Shown here in pieces: positions 32,887-41,755 of a stretch of 64,000 bases of DNA. Below the pieces are notes generated by a model. The model ran no database searches. It saw nothing but the letters and a program-made list of their open reading frames with translations, and was not told the origin of the DNA. Within the stretch, counting starts at the first letter, position 1; every line of letters starts with the position of its first letter. A program made the translations under genes and the position numbers. Source of the DNA: Cupriavidus sp. P-10 (GTDB lineage Bacteria > Pseudomonadota > Gammaproteobacteria > Burkholderiales > Burkholderiaceae); NCBI RefSeq assembly GCF_003402535.2, contig NZ_AP025171.1, positions 1 through 64,000 on the forward strand. Reading direction: 5' to 3'.

Positions 32887-34164
32887 CTAGAGGCGTCCGT
32901 CGACCTCGCTGCGCGGCAGGATGCCCTTCACGTCGAACAGCACCGCGTGCTCCTTGCCGAAGGACTTGATCGCCCGCACGCCCATGGTGACGAACTGGTG
33001 GTGCGCGACGGCCAGCACGATGGCATCGTAGTGGTCGTGCCGCGGGGGGTGGCGCAGGCATGCCAGCCCGTACTCTGCCTCGGCGTCCTCGACATTGATC
33101 CAGGGGTCGTAGATGTCGATCTCGGCGTTGTAGCCGCGCAGCGTCGTCACGATGTCCACGGCCTTGGTGTTGCGCACGTCCGGGCAGTTTTCCTTGAACG
33201 TCAGGCCGAGCACCAGCACGCGGCTGCCGAGCACCGGAATGCCCCGGCGCAGCATCAGCTTCACCACCTCGTCGGCGACATGGATCGCCATGCGGTCGTT
33301 GATGCGCCGGCCGGCAAGGATGACCTGCGGGTGGTAGCCGACCTCCTGCGCCTTGTGCGTGAGATAGTAGGGGTCGACGCCGATGCAGTGCCCGCCGACC
33401 AGGCCCGGGCGGAACGGCAGGAAGTTCCACTTGGTGCCGGCGGCCTTGAGCACTTCGAGCGTGTCGATATCCAGCTTGTGGAACAGCAGGCTGAGTTCGT
33501 TCATCAGTGCGATGTTCACGTCGCGCTGGGTGTTCTCGATGACTTTCGCGGCTTCCGCCACGCGGATGCTGCTGGCCCGGTGCGTGCCGGCCACGATGAT
33601 CTTCCGGTAGAGCGCGTCGATGGCTTCGCTGACCTCGGGCGTGCTGCCGCTGGTGACCTTGCGGATATCCGGCAAGCGGTGCTCCTTGTCGCCGGGGTTG
33701 ATGCGCTCCGGGCTGTAGCCGCAGAAGAAGTCTTCATTGAATTTCAGGCCGCTGTGCCGCTCCAGCACCGGCACGCAGATTTCTTCGGTAGCGCCCGGAT
33801 ACACGGTCGATTCGTAGATCACCACGGCGCCCGCCGCCATCGCCTTGCCCACGGTCTCGCTCGCCAGGATCAGCGGTGTCAGGTCGGGGCGCTTGGCCCG
33901 GTCCACTGGCGTGGGCACGGTCACGATAAAGACCTGGCAATCCTTCAGTGCGTCGGGATCGCTGCTGTAGCGCAGGTGTCGTGCGCCGCGCAGTTCGTCC
34001 GCACTGACCTCCAGCGTGGCGTCATGGCCGGAGCTCAGCTCTTCGATGCGCGCGGTATTGATATCGAAGCCCACGACTGGCTGCTGCTTGCCGAACTCCA
34101 CCGCGAGCGGCAGGCCGACATAGCCCAGCCCAATGATGGCGACTTGTGCGTGACTGAAGTCCAT
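32887..34164 (-). CDS. UDP-N-acetylglucosamine 6-dehydrogenase (TviB/WbpA family)
   Basis: The 425-residue nucleotide-sugar dehydrogenase has the N-terminal NAD site [15 protein letters not shown], the substrate segment [13 protein letters not shown], and the catalytic cysteine in [16 protein letters not shown] (near residue 260). It resembles the Vi-antigen TviB and WbpO/WbpA enzymes, which oxidise UDP-HexNAc at C6 to the uronic acid. The start at ATG 34164 fits the family; the frame opens 14 codons earlier. It is the first gene of the minus-strand dehydrogenase-epimerase-amidotransferase-GT4 operon. Confidence 0.92.
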   Translation of the reverse strand: MDFSHAQVAIIGLGYVGLPLAVEFGKQQPVVGFDINTARIEELSSGHDATLEVSADELRGARHLRYSSDPDALKDCQVFIVTVPTPVDRAKRPDLTPLILASETVGKAMAAGAVVIYESTVYPGATEEICVPVLERHSGLKFNEDFFCGYSPERINPGDKEHRLPDIRKVTSGSTPEVSEAIDALYRKIIVAGTHRASSIRVAEAAKVIENTQRDVNIALMNELSLLFHKLDIDTLEVLKAAGTKWNFLPFRPGLVGGHCIGVDPYYLTHKAQEVGYHPQVILAGRRINDRMAIHVADEVVKLMLRRGIPVLGSRVLVLGLTFKENCPDVRNTKAVDIVTTLRGYNAEIDIYDPWINVEDAEAEYGLACLRHPPRHDHYDAIVLAVAHHQFVTMGVRAIKSFGKEHAVLFDVKGILPRSEVDGRL

Positions 34165-34313
34165 GACAGTGATCTTCCGTGTTTTACGAGCCTGTCGGAG
34201 GGGCATGGAAAGCCAGGCTCGTGAAAATTATCATGCGCAGGAAGCACGCCGTGCGCGGGGGTTCGTGTCTTGGCGTACACAATCCCGCACCCGCGCGGCG
34301 GTCGCAGCCCGCG

Positions 34314-35477
34314 TCATGCCACGCCGATTTCCTTCGTGCCTGTTTCCCCCGAGATGCGGGACAGCAGCTGTTCCCAGCGCATGGCGATCTCGCCCGGCGC
34401 GAACTTGTGTACGTTCCGGCGGCCGGCATCGGCCAGCCGAGCGGCAAGCTCGGGACTGGCGATCACCGCCGCGATCTCGCGCGCCAGCGCGGCGGGATCG
34501 TCGACCGGGCTGAGCCGGGCGTTTTCGCCGTGGGTGAGCAGCGCCCTGACGCCGGTCTCGCAGTTGGTGGCGACGATCGGCAGGCCGTACGCCATCGCCT
34601 CCACCAGCACCAGCGAGAAGCCTTCATACCGGGAGCTGAGGCACAACATGGCAGCGTCGCGGTACACCGATTCGATATCGCTGCGCGCCGGTTCGAGGCG
34701 CACGCATTCCCGCAGGCCGAGCCGGTCGCGCAGCTGGGTCAGCGAGGCCAGCAGTTCGCCGCTGCCCACGATTCGCAACGTCCAGTCGGGAAAGGCCGTG
34801 GCGATGGGCACCCATGCCTGCAGCAGCACGTCGAAGCCCTTGACGTCGGTCAGGCGCCCCACGGCGATGGCAGTGCGCGACGTGCGTGCGGCCGGCTGGG
34901 CGGGAAGGGGAATCGGCAGCGAGTTGGGGATGACCTCGACGTTGCTGCAGCGCAGGCTGCGTACCCATTTCTCGCGGTCCAGTTCGGTCAGCACCACGAT
35001 CCGCCGGCAAGTGCGTGCGCTCAGGCGGCGCGCAAGGCGGCGCAACGGCAGCCCCAGGTCCTGGTCGAGATTGCAGTGCTCCCAGGCAATGCGGCGTACG
35101 CCAAGTCCCAGGCATGCCGGCAGTGTGAACAGGGTCAGCAGCGGGTCGACTTCCACCAGCAAGGTAATCCCATGCTGCCTGACATAGCGGCGAATGCCGG
35201 CTACGGTGTGCAGGAAGTGGGTGCGGAAGGAGGGACATTCGTCGAACAGCGCCTCATGCCGGACCGCGGGGTCGAGCGGGAAGCAACTGCGGGGATCGCT
35301 CAGGCTGAGGATGTGGATACGGTGCCCGCGCCGGGCCAGCTCGTTCGCCACCGTGGCCGTCATGCGCTCGGCGCCGCCGAATACGTTCAGCGTTCCGGTC
35401 AGGAAGCAGATCGCCGGCCCTTGCGTCGCGCCGGCCTGCGGCTGCCGGCCGGCCTTAGCGGTAGTGCGCGGCGGCAT
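34314..35477 (-). CDS. Glycosyltransferase family 4
   Basis: The 387-residue GT-B enzyme begins with a GGAERMTATVANELARRGH acceptor-domain motif. It carries AVGRLTDVKGFDVLLQAW and the SSRYEGFSLVLVEAMAYGLPIV donor motif (EGFxxxxxE). The ATG at 35477 is chosen because GGAGG precedes it. The longer open frame covers the end of the upstream glycosyltransferase gene and lacks coding features. It overlaps that gene by 23 bases, so the three tandem GT4 genes 36665-34314 form one unit. Confidence 0.92.
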   Translation of the reverse strand: MPPRTTAKAGRQPQAGATQGPAICFLTGTLNVFGGAERMTATVANELARRGHRIHILSLSDPRSCFPLDPAVRHEALFDECPSFRTHFLHTVAGIRRYVRQHGITLLVEVDPLLTLFTLPACLGLGVRRIAWEHCNLDQDLGLPLRRLARRLSARTCRRIVVLTELDREKWVRSLRCSNVEVIPNSLPIPLPAQPAARTSRTAIAVGRLTDVKGFDVLLQAWVPIATAFPDWTLRIVGSGELLASLTQLRDRLGLRECVRLEPARSDIESVYRDAAMLCLSSRYEGFSLVLVEAMAYGLPIVATNCETGVRALLTHGENARLSPVDDPAALAREIAAVIASPELAARLADAGRRNVHKFAPGEIAMRWEQLLSRISGETGTKEIGVA

Positions 35478-36630
35478 CGGGGGCCTCCATTTGTGCCGGC
35501 GCGCTGGCGCGTGCATACCTGCCGTACAGGCGCAGCCAATCGCGCGCGATGAGCTCGATATTGAACTTGGTCGCGATGTGCTTGTGCCGTGCCGCCTCGT
35601 CGGCAATATCTCCCCGGCCTTGCGAGACGGCGTCGCGCATGGCTCGTGCCAGCGCCGGCGTGTCTCCACGGGGAACCAGCGTGCCGATACCGCGGACCAT
35701 GGCGGGAACACCCGAGGCATCCGTGGCGACCACCGGGCAGCCGCTCGCCAGCGCCTCTCCCACCACCAGCGGCATGCCTTCGATCAGGGAGGACAGCACG
35801 AACAGGTCTGCCGCATTCAGCAGTGCTGGCACGTCCATCCGCTTGCCAAGGAGGATCACGCGTCCGGTCAGCCCGTGCTGCTCGATGCGCTGCGTCAGTG
35901 CATCGCGCTGCGGCCCTTCGCCGGCGATCATCAGGACGGTGCGGTCTCCGAGGGATGCCTGCGCGAAGGCATCGATCAGGGCGGTCTGCGCCTTGTCCGG
36001 TACCAGCCGGCCCACGTTGAGGATGAGCCGGTCGTCCGGGCGCAGCCCGAGCTCGGCACGGGTGGCGGCGCGCAGCCCGGCGCTGGGCCGGTAGCGGGTC
36101 GTATCAAAGCCGTTGGGCACGTAGATGATGCGCGACGCGGGGGCCGCGCGCACGTCGATCATGCGCTGCCGGCCCTCTTCGCTGACCTGGGTGGTGAGAT
36201 CGGCGCAGCGGTCGGTGAGTCGATACGCCAGCATGCGCAACGTCCCGCCCTCGAAGTAGTTGTGTGCCGTGCAGATCGTTGCCGGGACCGTGCACACGCG
36301 CGTCAGCAAGCGTGCCATCAGGTTGGCATGAACCAGATGGGAATGGACGACGTCGGGGCGCCAGCGCAGCACGAACCGACGGATCTGCATTAGCGTGGAC
36401 AGCAACGCCGCTGGCGTCTTGCGCATGTTCAGCATCAGGATTTCGATGCCTTCCGGGAGGGTCAGCTCGCAGCCCGGCATCAGGCTAACCACAGAGACAG
36501 CGTGTCCCAGCGAGCGGTATTGCGTCGCGAGCGCGGCCACTTGCTGCTCAGCGCCGCCCAGCTGCATGCAGGTAATCAGCAGCATGATTCGCATCGGTAT
36601 GGCGGCGCTTCCGTTTTGACTCTGGTCCAT
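35455..36630 (-). CDS. Glycosyltransferase family 4 (paralogue of the next upstream gene)
   Basis: The 391-residue GT-B enzyme has LLITCMQLGGAEQQVAALA at the N terminus, LNVGRLVPDKAQTALIDAF and SSLIEGMPLVVGEALASGCPVV in the donor domain. It is strikingly similar along its whole length to the gene at 36665-37927 (for example LRMLAYRLTDR and NGxDT in both), so the pair arose by tandem duplication. It starts at ATG 36630 behind GGAG. It is probably co-transcribed with both neighbours. Confidence 0.92.
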   Translation of the reverse strand: MDQSQNGSAAIPMRIMLLITCMQLGGAEQQVAALATQYRSLGHAVSVVSLMPGCELTLPEGIEILMLNMRKTPAALLSTLMQIRRFVLRWRPDVVHSHLVHANLMARLLTRVCTVPATICTAHNYFEGGTLRMLAYRLTDRCADLTTQVSEEGRQRMIDVRAAPASRIIYVPNGFDTTRYRPSAGLRAATRAELGLRPDDRLILNVGRLVPDKAQTALIDAFAQASLGDRTVLMIAGEGPQRDALTQRIEQHGLTGRVILLGKRMDVPALLNAADLFVLSSLIEGMPLVVGEALASGCPVVATDASGVPAMVRGIGTLVPRGDTPALARAMRDAVSQGRGDIADEAARHKHIATKFNIELIARDWLRLYGRYARASAPAQMEAPDAAAHYR

Positions 36631-36664
36631 CAGGACTCCGGCGGGAGGGTTTGTGCAGTTCCGG

Positions 36665-37927
36665 TTACGCTACCGCACCCGCACCGCAGCATCCGTTCGG
36701 CGTCGAACGCAAGGCTCGCCCGGCGCTGCGCAGGCCCGCGGAACCTGCCGGATCACGGTCCGTGCGCAGTGGCAGCGGGGACGCCAGGTGGAATGCCGCG
36801 CCGGTGCGGCTGCAGTCCGCATACAGTCGCAGCCAGGTGCGGGCGACGGCCTCGATGCTGAAGGCGGAATCGATGTGCCGATGCCGCGCCGCTTCGTCCG
36901 CGGCCGCACCGCGTCCTCGCGCGAGCGCGTCACCCATGGCTCGCGCCAGTGCCGGCGGATCGCCGCGCGGCACGACGGTGCCAACGCCGTCCACCATCGG
37001 CGTCACGCCGGAGGCGTCCGTGGCCACGACCGGGCAGCCGCACGCCAGTGCTTCGCCCACCACCAGCGGCATCCCTTCGACCTGTGACGACAGCACGAAC
37101 AGGTCCGCTGCGTTCAACAGCGACGGCACGTCCTGCCGCCTGCCCAGCAGGCGCACCCGACCGTCCAGACCATGTCCGGCAATGCACTGCGCCAGCGTGT
37201 CGCGCAGCGGGCCGTCGCCGGCGATCATCAGCACCGTGCCGGGCGCCGGGGACAGTTGCGCAAAGGCATCGATCAGGTCCGTCTGCGCCTTTTCCCAGAC
37301 GAGCCGTCCCACGTTGAGGATGAGCCGATCGTCGCCATGCAGCCCGAGCGCGGCCCGCGCGACGGAACGGGTTTGCATATCCGGGCGGTAGATAGCCGTG
37401 TCGATGCCGTTGGGGACGACGATGATCCGTTGCTCGGGCGCCGCGCGGGACTCGATCATGATCTGGCGGCCCTCGGCGCTGACGTGGGTGCTGAGATCGC
37501 TCCATCGATCGGTAAGGCGGTAGGCCAGCATGCGCAGCGCGCCGCCCTGGAACACGCTGTGCGCGGTGCAGATCGTGGCCGGGACCGGGCACACGCGCGT
37601 CAGCATGCGGGCGAACAGGTTGGCGTGGATCATGTGGGCGTGGACGACATCCGGGCGCCATTGCAGCACGAAGCGGCGCACCCGCATGAGCGCGGCCAGC
37701 AATGTCTGCGGCGTCTTGCGCATCGACAGCATCACGGTTTCGACGCCATCGGGCAGCGTTACCTCGTTGCCTGGCAACAGGCTGACCACCGATACCCGGT
37801 GACCCAGCGCCACGTACTCGCGCGCGAGCGCCGCCACTTGCTGCTCCGCGCCGCCAAGCTGCAGGCAGGTGACGAGCAGCATGATCCGCATCGATCCGCT
37901 GTGCTCCCCGTGTTGACGCTGCTCCAT
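36665..37927 (-). CDS. Glycosyltransferase family 4 (tandem duplicate)
   Basis: The 420-residue GT-B enzyme has MLLVTCLQLGGAEQQVAALA, LNVGRLVWEKAQTDLIDAF and SSQVEGMPLVVGEALACGCPVV. It is the sister of the 35455-36630 gene and is about 30 residues longer at the C terminus, where the sequence turns Arg-rich and unlike the family. It starts at ATG 37927 behind GGGAGG; the frame is open to 37984. It is the first gene of the three-GT4 block and is divergent from the initiating sugar transferase. Confidence 0.92.
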   Translation of the reverse strand: MEQRQHGEHSGSMRIMLLVTCLQLGGAEQQVAALAREYVALGHRVSVVSLLPGNEVTLPDGVETVMLSMRKTPQTLLAALMRVRRFVLQWRPDVVHAHMIHANLFARMLTRVCPVPATICTAHSVFQGGALRMLAYRLTDRWSDLSTHVSAEGRQIMIESRAAPEQRIIVVPNGIDTAIYRPDMQTRSVARAALGLHGDDRLILNVGRLVWEKAQTDLIDAFAQLSPAPGTVLMIAGDGPLRDTLAQCIAGHGLDGRVRLLGRRQDVPSLLNAADLFVLSSQVEGMPLVVGEALACGCPVVATDASGVTPMVDGVGTVVPRGDPPALARAMGDALARGRGAAADEAARHRHIDSAFSIEAVARTWLRLYADCSRTGAAFHLASPLPLRTDRDPAGSAGLRSAGRALRSTPNGCCGAGAVA

Positions 37928-38122
37928 TGTGCCTCCCGCGGCATGATCTGGCGCACGCACCCTATCGCACCGCAGTGCCCGCATCTGTTCGCTGCCGAAC
38001 CCACGCAGACGACCGTCGGAAGATTGTGGTGCAAGCCACGTTCCGACGGCCCTGGGCGCTTCACAGGGACGGACGAATCCGATTAGATATCTCCCGATAC
38101 AGTTCAGAAGTGGGAAAGGATC

Positions 38123-38722
38123 ATGAAGCGTGTTCTTGATGTCGTGCTCGCGTCTGTGGCGCTGCTGGTGCTGGCGCTTCCTCTTCTGGTCGTGATGGGC
38201 CTGGTGCGCTTCAAGCTTGGCAGTCCGGTCTTCTTTCGGCAGACGCGGGCCGGCCTCGATGGCAAGCCCTTTGAAGTCATCAAGTTCCGCACCATGACGG
38301 ACGAGCGCGGCGCGGATGGCGAGCTGCTGCCTGACGCCGAACGCATCACGCCCTTCGGCTGGGTGATCCGGCGCACCAGCATCGACGAGCTCCCCGAGCT
38401 CTGGTGCGTGCTGAAGGGAGAGATGAGCCTGGTCGGGCCGCGCCCGCTGCCTACGTTCTACCTGCCGCTTTATTCCGCGGAGCAGGCGCGGCGGCTGGCC
38501 GTCAAGCCGGGCATCACGGGTTGGGCCCAGGTCAACGGGCGCAATTCACTGAGTTGGGAGGAGAAATTCCGGCTGGACGTCTGGTACGTCGATCACCAGT
38601 CGACCTGGCTGGATCTCAGAATCCTGTGGCGCACGATCGGCACGGTGCTTGCCAAGGAGGACATCAGCGCTGAAGGCGAAGTCTCGGCGACCCGCTTCTG
38701 CGGGAGCGAGAAGACGCCATAG
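38123..38722 (+). CDS. PglC-like initiating phosphoglycosyl transferase
   Basis: The 199-residue protein is the minimal (PglC-size) form of the bacterial sugar transferase family. One N-terminal re-entrant hydrophobic helix (about 7-28) precedes the catalytic core, with RRTSIDELPELW (the DE pair), SLVGPRPLPT and KPGITGWAQVNGRN. It transfers a sugar phosphate from a UDP-sugar to undecaprenyl phosphate and so starts EPS assembly. An aminotransferase gene follows 37 bases later and a WbpM-type dehydratase lies nearby. The predicted primer is therefore a bacillosamine- or FucNAc4N-type sugar. Confidence 0.93.
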   Translation: MKRVLDVVLASVALLVLALPLLVVMGLVRFKLGSPVFFRQTRAGLDGKPFEVIKFRTMTDERGADGELLPDAERITPFGWVIRRTSIDELPELWCVLKGEMSLVGPRPLPTFYLPLYSAEQARRLAVKPGITGWAQVNGRNSLSWEEKFRLDVWYVDHQSTWLDLRILWRTIGTVLAKEDISAEGEVSATRFCGSEKTP

Positions 38723-38759
38723 GCACCGTGCCCCGCAACGCAAACCTTGGAAATCGGCG

Positions 38760-39944
38760 ATGCTCAATTCCGGATTCTCACCCTGGCCGAGCTTCAGCCA
38801 GGAGGAAGCGCAGGCAGTGCAGCGCGTGCTGCTCTCGAACCGTGTCAACTACTGGACCGGCACCGAGTGCCGCGACTTCGAATCGGAGTTCGCGGCCTGG
38901 TGTGGCGCCGCGCACGCCATCACGCTGGCAAACGGCACGCTGGCGCTCGATGTGGCGCTGCGCGCGCTGGATATCGGGCCGGGCGACGAGGTGGTTGTGG
39001 CGCCCCGTACCTTCCTGGCCAGCGCATCCTGCGTGGTCAACGCGGGGGCGACGCCTGTGTTTGCGGACGTCGATGCCGACAGCGGCAACCTCAGCGCCCG
39101 AACCATCGCCGCCGTGCTGACGCCGCGCACGCGCGCCGTCATCTGCGTGCACCTGGCGGGCTTGCCATGCGACATGGACCCCATCATGGCGCTGGCACGC
39201 GAGCACGGGTTCAAGGTGATCGAAGATTGCGCGCAGGCGCACGGGGCCGCCTACAAGGGACGCATGGTTGGCACCATCGGCGATGTCGGCGCCTGGTCCT
39301 TCTGCCAGGACAAGATCATGACCACCGGGGGCGAGGGAGGCATGGTCACCACCAACGATCCCGCGCTGTGGTCGCGCATGTGGTCGTACAAGGATCACGG
39401 CAAGAGCTGGGAGGCCATGTATGACCGGGCGCATCCGCCGGGCTACCGCTGGGTGCACGACTCTTTCGGCACGAACTGGCGCATGACCGAGATGCAGGCC
39501 GCGATCGGCCGCATCCAGCTGCGGCGCATGGCGGACTGGCACGCCCGGCGTACCGCCAACGCGATGGCACTGGCAGACGCGCTTGGCGCATGCAACGGCC
39601 TGTACGTGCCGTTGCCGCCTGCTGGCGTGGAGCATGCCTGGTACAAGTTCCATGCGTTCGTGCAGCCGCAACGCCTCGCCGAAGGCTGGAGCCGCGACAG
39701 CATCATGGCTGCCATCAACGCGGCGGGGGTGCCTTGCTATACGGGCGGCTGTGCCGAGGTCTACCTGGAAAAGGCGTTTGACGGAACCGGATGGCGTCCG
39801 GCCGCACGCTTGCCGGTGGCGCGGGCGCTGGGCGAAACCAGCCTGATGTTCCTAGTGCATCCCACGCTGACGCAAGAGGAAGTGCACAAGACCGGGCAGG
39901 TGGTGCGCAGCGTGATGGAGCAGGCGACGCGCGCGGCAGCTTGA
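38760..39944 (+). CDS. DegT/DnrJ/EryC1/StrS sugar aminotransferase (PglE-like)
   Basis: The 394-residue PLP enzyme has NGTLALDVALRAL, VIEDCAQAHGA with the PLP-ring aspartate, and SFCQDKIMTTGGEGGM with the Schiff-base lysine. Such enzymes aminate keto-sugars made by 4,6-dehydratases. It lies directly after the PglC-like gene, and the WbpM-like dehydratase is 3 kb downstream, so together they could make a 4-amino-4,6-dideoxy-HexNAc. The ATG at 38760 gives a family-type start (FSPWPSFSQEEAQAVQRVL); the upstream 37 codons overlap the previous gene. Confidence 0.93.
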   Translation: MLNSGFSPWPSFSQEEAQAVQRVLLSNRVNYWTGTECRDFESEFAAWCGAAHAITLANGTLALDVALRALDIGPGDEVVVAPRTFLASASCVVNAGATPVFADVDADSGNLSARTIAAVLTPRTRAVICVHLAGLPCDMDPIMALAREHGFKVIEDCAQAHGAAYKGRMVGTIGDVGAWSFCQDKIMTTGGEGGMVTTNDPALWSRMWSYKDHGKSWEAMYDRAHPPGYRWVHDSFGTNWRMTEMQAAIGRIQLRRMADWHARRTANAMALADALGACNGLYVPLPPAGVEHAWYKFHAFVQPQRLAEGWSRDSIMAAINAAGVPCYTGGCAEVYLEKAFDGTGWRPAARLPVARALGETSLMFLVHPTLTQEEVHKTGQVVRSVMEQATRAAA

Positions 39945-40612
39945 TGACGAATTTCCTGTGGAACCATTACCTCTATTTTGGCGAGAGCCGTCTGGCACTG
40001 CCGCTGGCGGTCTGGATCGCGGTTTGCCTGGCGGTGGCAGGCCAGGGCGCGCGCGCGTTGCGCTGGTCGGTATCGTTCGGCATCGGTGCCGCGCTGGTGA
40101 TGGCGGCCAAGTCCGCGTTCAGCTACTCGGGCTGGTCGCTCCCGTCGATCGGCGTCTACAGCGTCAGCGGGCATGCGTTGCTGACAGCCGCGGTGTATCC
40201 CGTGCTGCTGATGTTGCTGGGCTCCGTGCTGGGCAGGTACACGGCCTGGCTCGGGCTGGCGACGGGAGTGGGGCTGGCGCTGTTCATGCCGGTGGTGCTG
40301 GTGACGGATTTCCACCATACGGTGGGCGAGTCGCTGATCGGGCTGTGTGTCGGCCTCTTGGTTGCCGGCCTGACGCTGTGGCGCTGGCAGCCGGTGCGGT
40401 GGCACCACGCCGGCGCGACCGTGGCCATGCTGTTGCCATTGGCGCTGCTGATCGATCCGCGCGACGCCGTTGAAGACATGCAGGACGCGCTGCACAGCCG
40501 CGCCATGACGTGGAGCGGCGCTGATGGCGAATACTGGCGCAGCATCGACCCCGATCCCGCCACGGGGCGGCGGGTCGTCTCCGTCGGGTTTTTCAAGGCG
40601 GGAGGCGCGTAA
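39944..40612 (+). CDS. PAP2-like membrane phosphatase-family protein
   Basis: The 222-residue protein has about six membrane segments. It shows a reduced PAP2 signature: a Lys in MAAKSAFSY, SVSGHALLTAA in place of PSGH, and DFHHTVGESLIG in place of the final HxxxD. Its ATG overlaps the aminotransferase stop. PAP2 enzymes dephosphorylate lipid phosphates, and here undecaprenyl (pyro)phosphate recycling would be a natural job. The final acidic residue is Glu not Asp, so activity is uncertain. Confidence 0.65.
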   Translation: MTNFLWNHYLYFGESRLALPLAVWIAVCLAVAGQGARALRWSVSFGIGAALVMAAKSAFSYSGWSLPSIGVYSVSGHALLTAAVYPVLLMLLGSVLGRYTAWLGLATGVGLALFMPVVLVTDFHHTVGESLIGLCVGLLVAGLTLWRWQPVRWHHAGATVAMLLPLALLIDPRDAVEDMQDALHSRAMTWSGADGEYWRSIDPDPATGRRVVSVGFFKAGGA

Positions 40613-40714
40613 GGCCGGCCGTGCCATGGGCGTCGGCCCTCCCGGTACCGGCCGCGACAGGCTGATGCCGATGCCCCTCAGGCCGGAATTCTCATTGAGC
40701 ACGCGGGATAACCC

Positions 40715-41755
40715 ATGAAACCTGCCTCGGAATTCGGCTCATTCTTTCACCTCGATCCTGCGGCCCCGCTGGGCGGGGTGCCGTGGCTGCGCCCGGGCGA
40801 CCTGCTGACCGGCACCGGGCGCGATGCGCTGCGCGCGATCGTGGCGCAGGGACGCTCGCGCGGCTGGCGGCGGCTCTACGCGCCGAGCTACTACTGTCAT
40901 GCGGTACTGGACGACGTTGCCGGCGACATCGACGTCCGCATGTATCCGCACGCGCCGTTCGGCGACCCCATGATGCTCTGGCTGGCGTCGGACGAGGCTG
41001 CGATCGTTCCCGAATACTTCGGCCTGCGGGCGGGCGTTGAAGTGCAGGGCGGCAGCGTCCTGCTCGACCGCTCGCACGATCTGCTTGCCGACTGGTCGTA
41101 TGCGCGTGCGCCGGACTATGTGTTCGCGTCGCTGCGCAAGACCTTGCCCGTGCCCGACGGGGGGCTGGTGCGGCCGCCGGCCGGGCAGCCGTTCACGCAC
41201 GTGCTTGCGCCTGCTTCCGGGCACGTGCGCGCCGCCGCCAGCATGGCCGCCGCCATGTCGATGAAGGCCGCTTACCTGGCAGGCGCTCAGGCCGCCAAGG
41301 CAACCTTCCTGGCACTTGCGGGCGAAGCGGAATCCACCCTGCGCACCGATGCCGAAATCTCCGGGCCCTCGGCGCTCACGCACGCGCTGGCGCCGGCGCT
41401 TGATCTGGGCCGGATGCGGCAGCGGCGGCGCGATAACCTGGCGCTGCTGGGTGCCTGCATGGCCGGCCTGCCCGCCGGCCTGCAATGGCAGGAAACGCCG
41501 GCGTACGGCATCCTGCTGTGCGCCGACGCGCCACAGCGCGATCGCATCCGGCAACGGCTGATCGCGAAGGATGTCTACCCGGCGGTCCTGTGGCCCATGA
41601 CCTGGCCCGGCGCCACCGAGGACAACCGCCGGCTGTCCGAACGCATCCTGGTGGTGCATGCGGACCATCGCTACGGCCCGCGCGACATTGAGCGCCTGGG
41701 CGAAATCATCCTGCACATTGCCGCCAATCCCGATACTTCCGACGAGGATCGATGA
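40715..41755 (+). CDS. PLP-dependent aminotransferase-fold protein (DegT-like)
   Basis: The 346-residue protein has the fold pattern of DegT-like enzymes. FASLRKTLPVPDGGLV is in the position of the PLP-lysine loop (Lys near 144), and the PVLWPM-like late segment VYPAVLWPMTWPG follows. It is shorter and more divergent than the aminotransferase at 38760. It could be a second sugar aminotransferase or a lyase of the same fold. Its stop overlaps the start of the next gene (ATGATGATG run), so the two products are probably used together. Confidence 0.7.
   Translation: MKPASEFGSFFHLDPAAPLGGVPWLRPGDLLTGTGRDALRAIVAQGRSRGWRRLYAPSYYCHAVLDDVAGDIDVRMYPHAPFGDPMMLWLASDEAAIVPEYFGLRAGVEVQGGSVLLDRSHDLLADWSYARAPDYVFASLRKTLPVPDGGLVRPPAGQPFTHVLAPASGHVRAAASMAAAMSMKAAYLAGAQAAKATFLALAGEAESTLRTDAEISGPSALTHALAPALDLGRMRQRRRDNLALLGACMAGLPAGLQWQETPAYGILLCADAPQRDRIRQRLIAKDVYPAVLWPMTWPGATEDNRRLSERILVVHADHRYGPRDIERLGEIILHIAANPDTSDEDR

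Noticed and set aside
38664-38673. Third TCAGCGCTGA match in the PglC-like gene
   Set aside because: Only 10 of the 14 palindromic bases match, and it is far from the origin and inside a coding region; probably chance.
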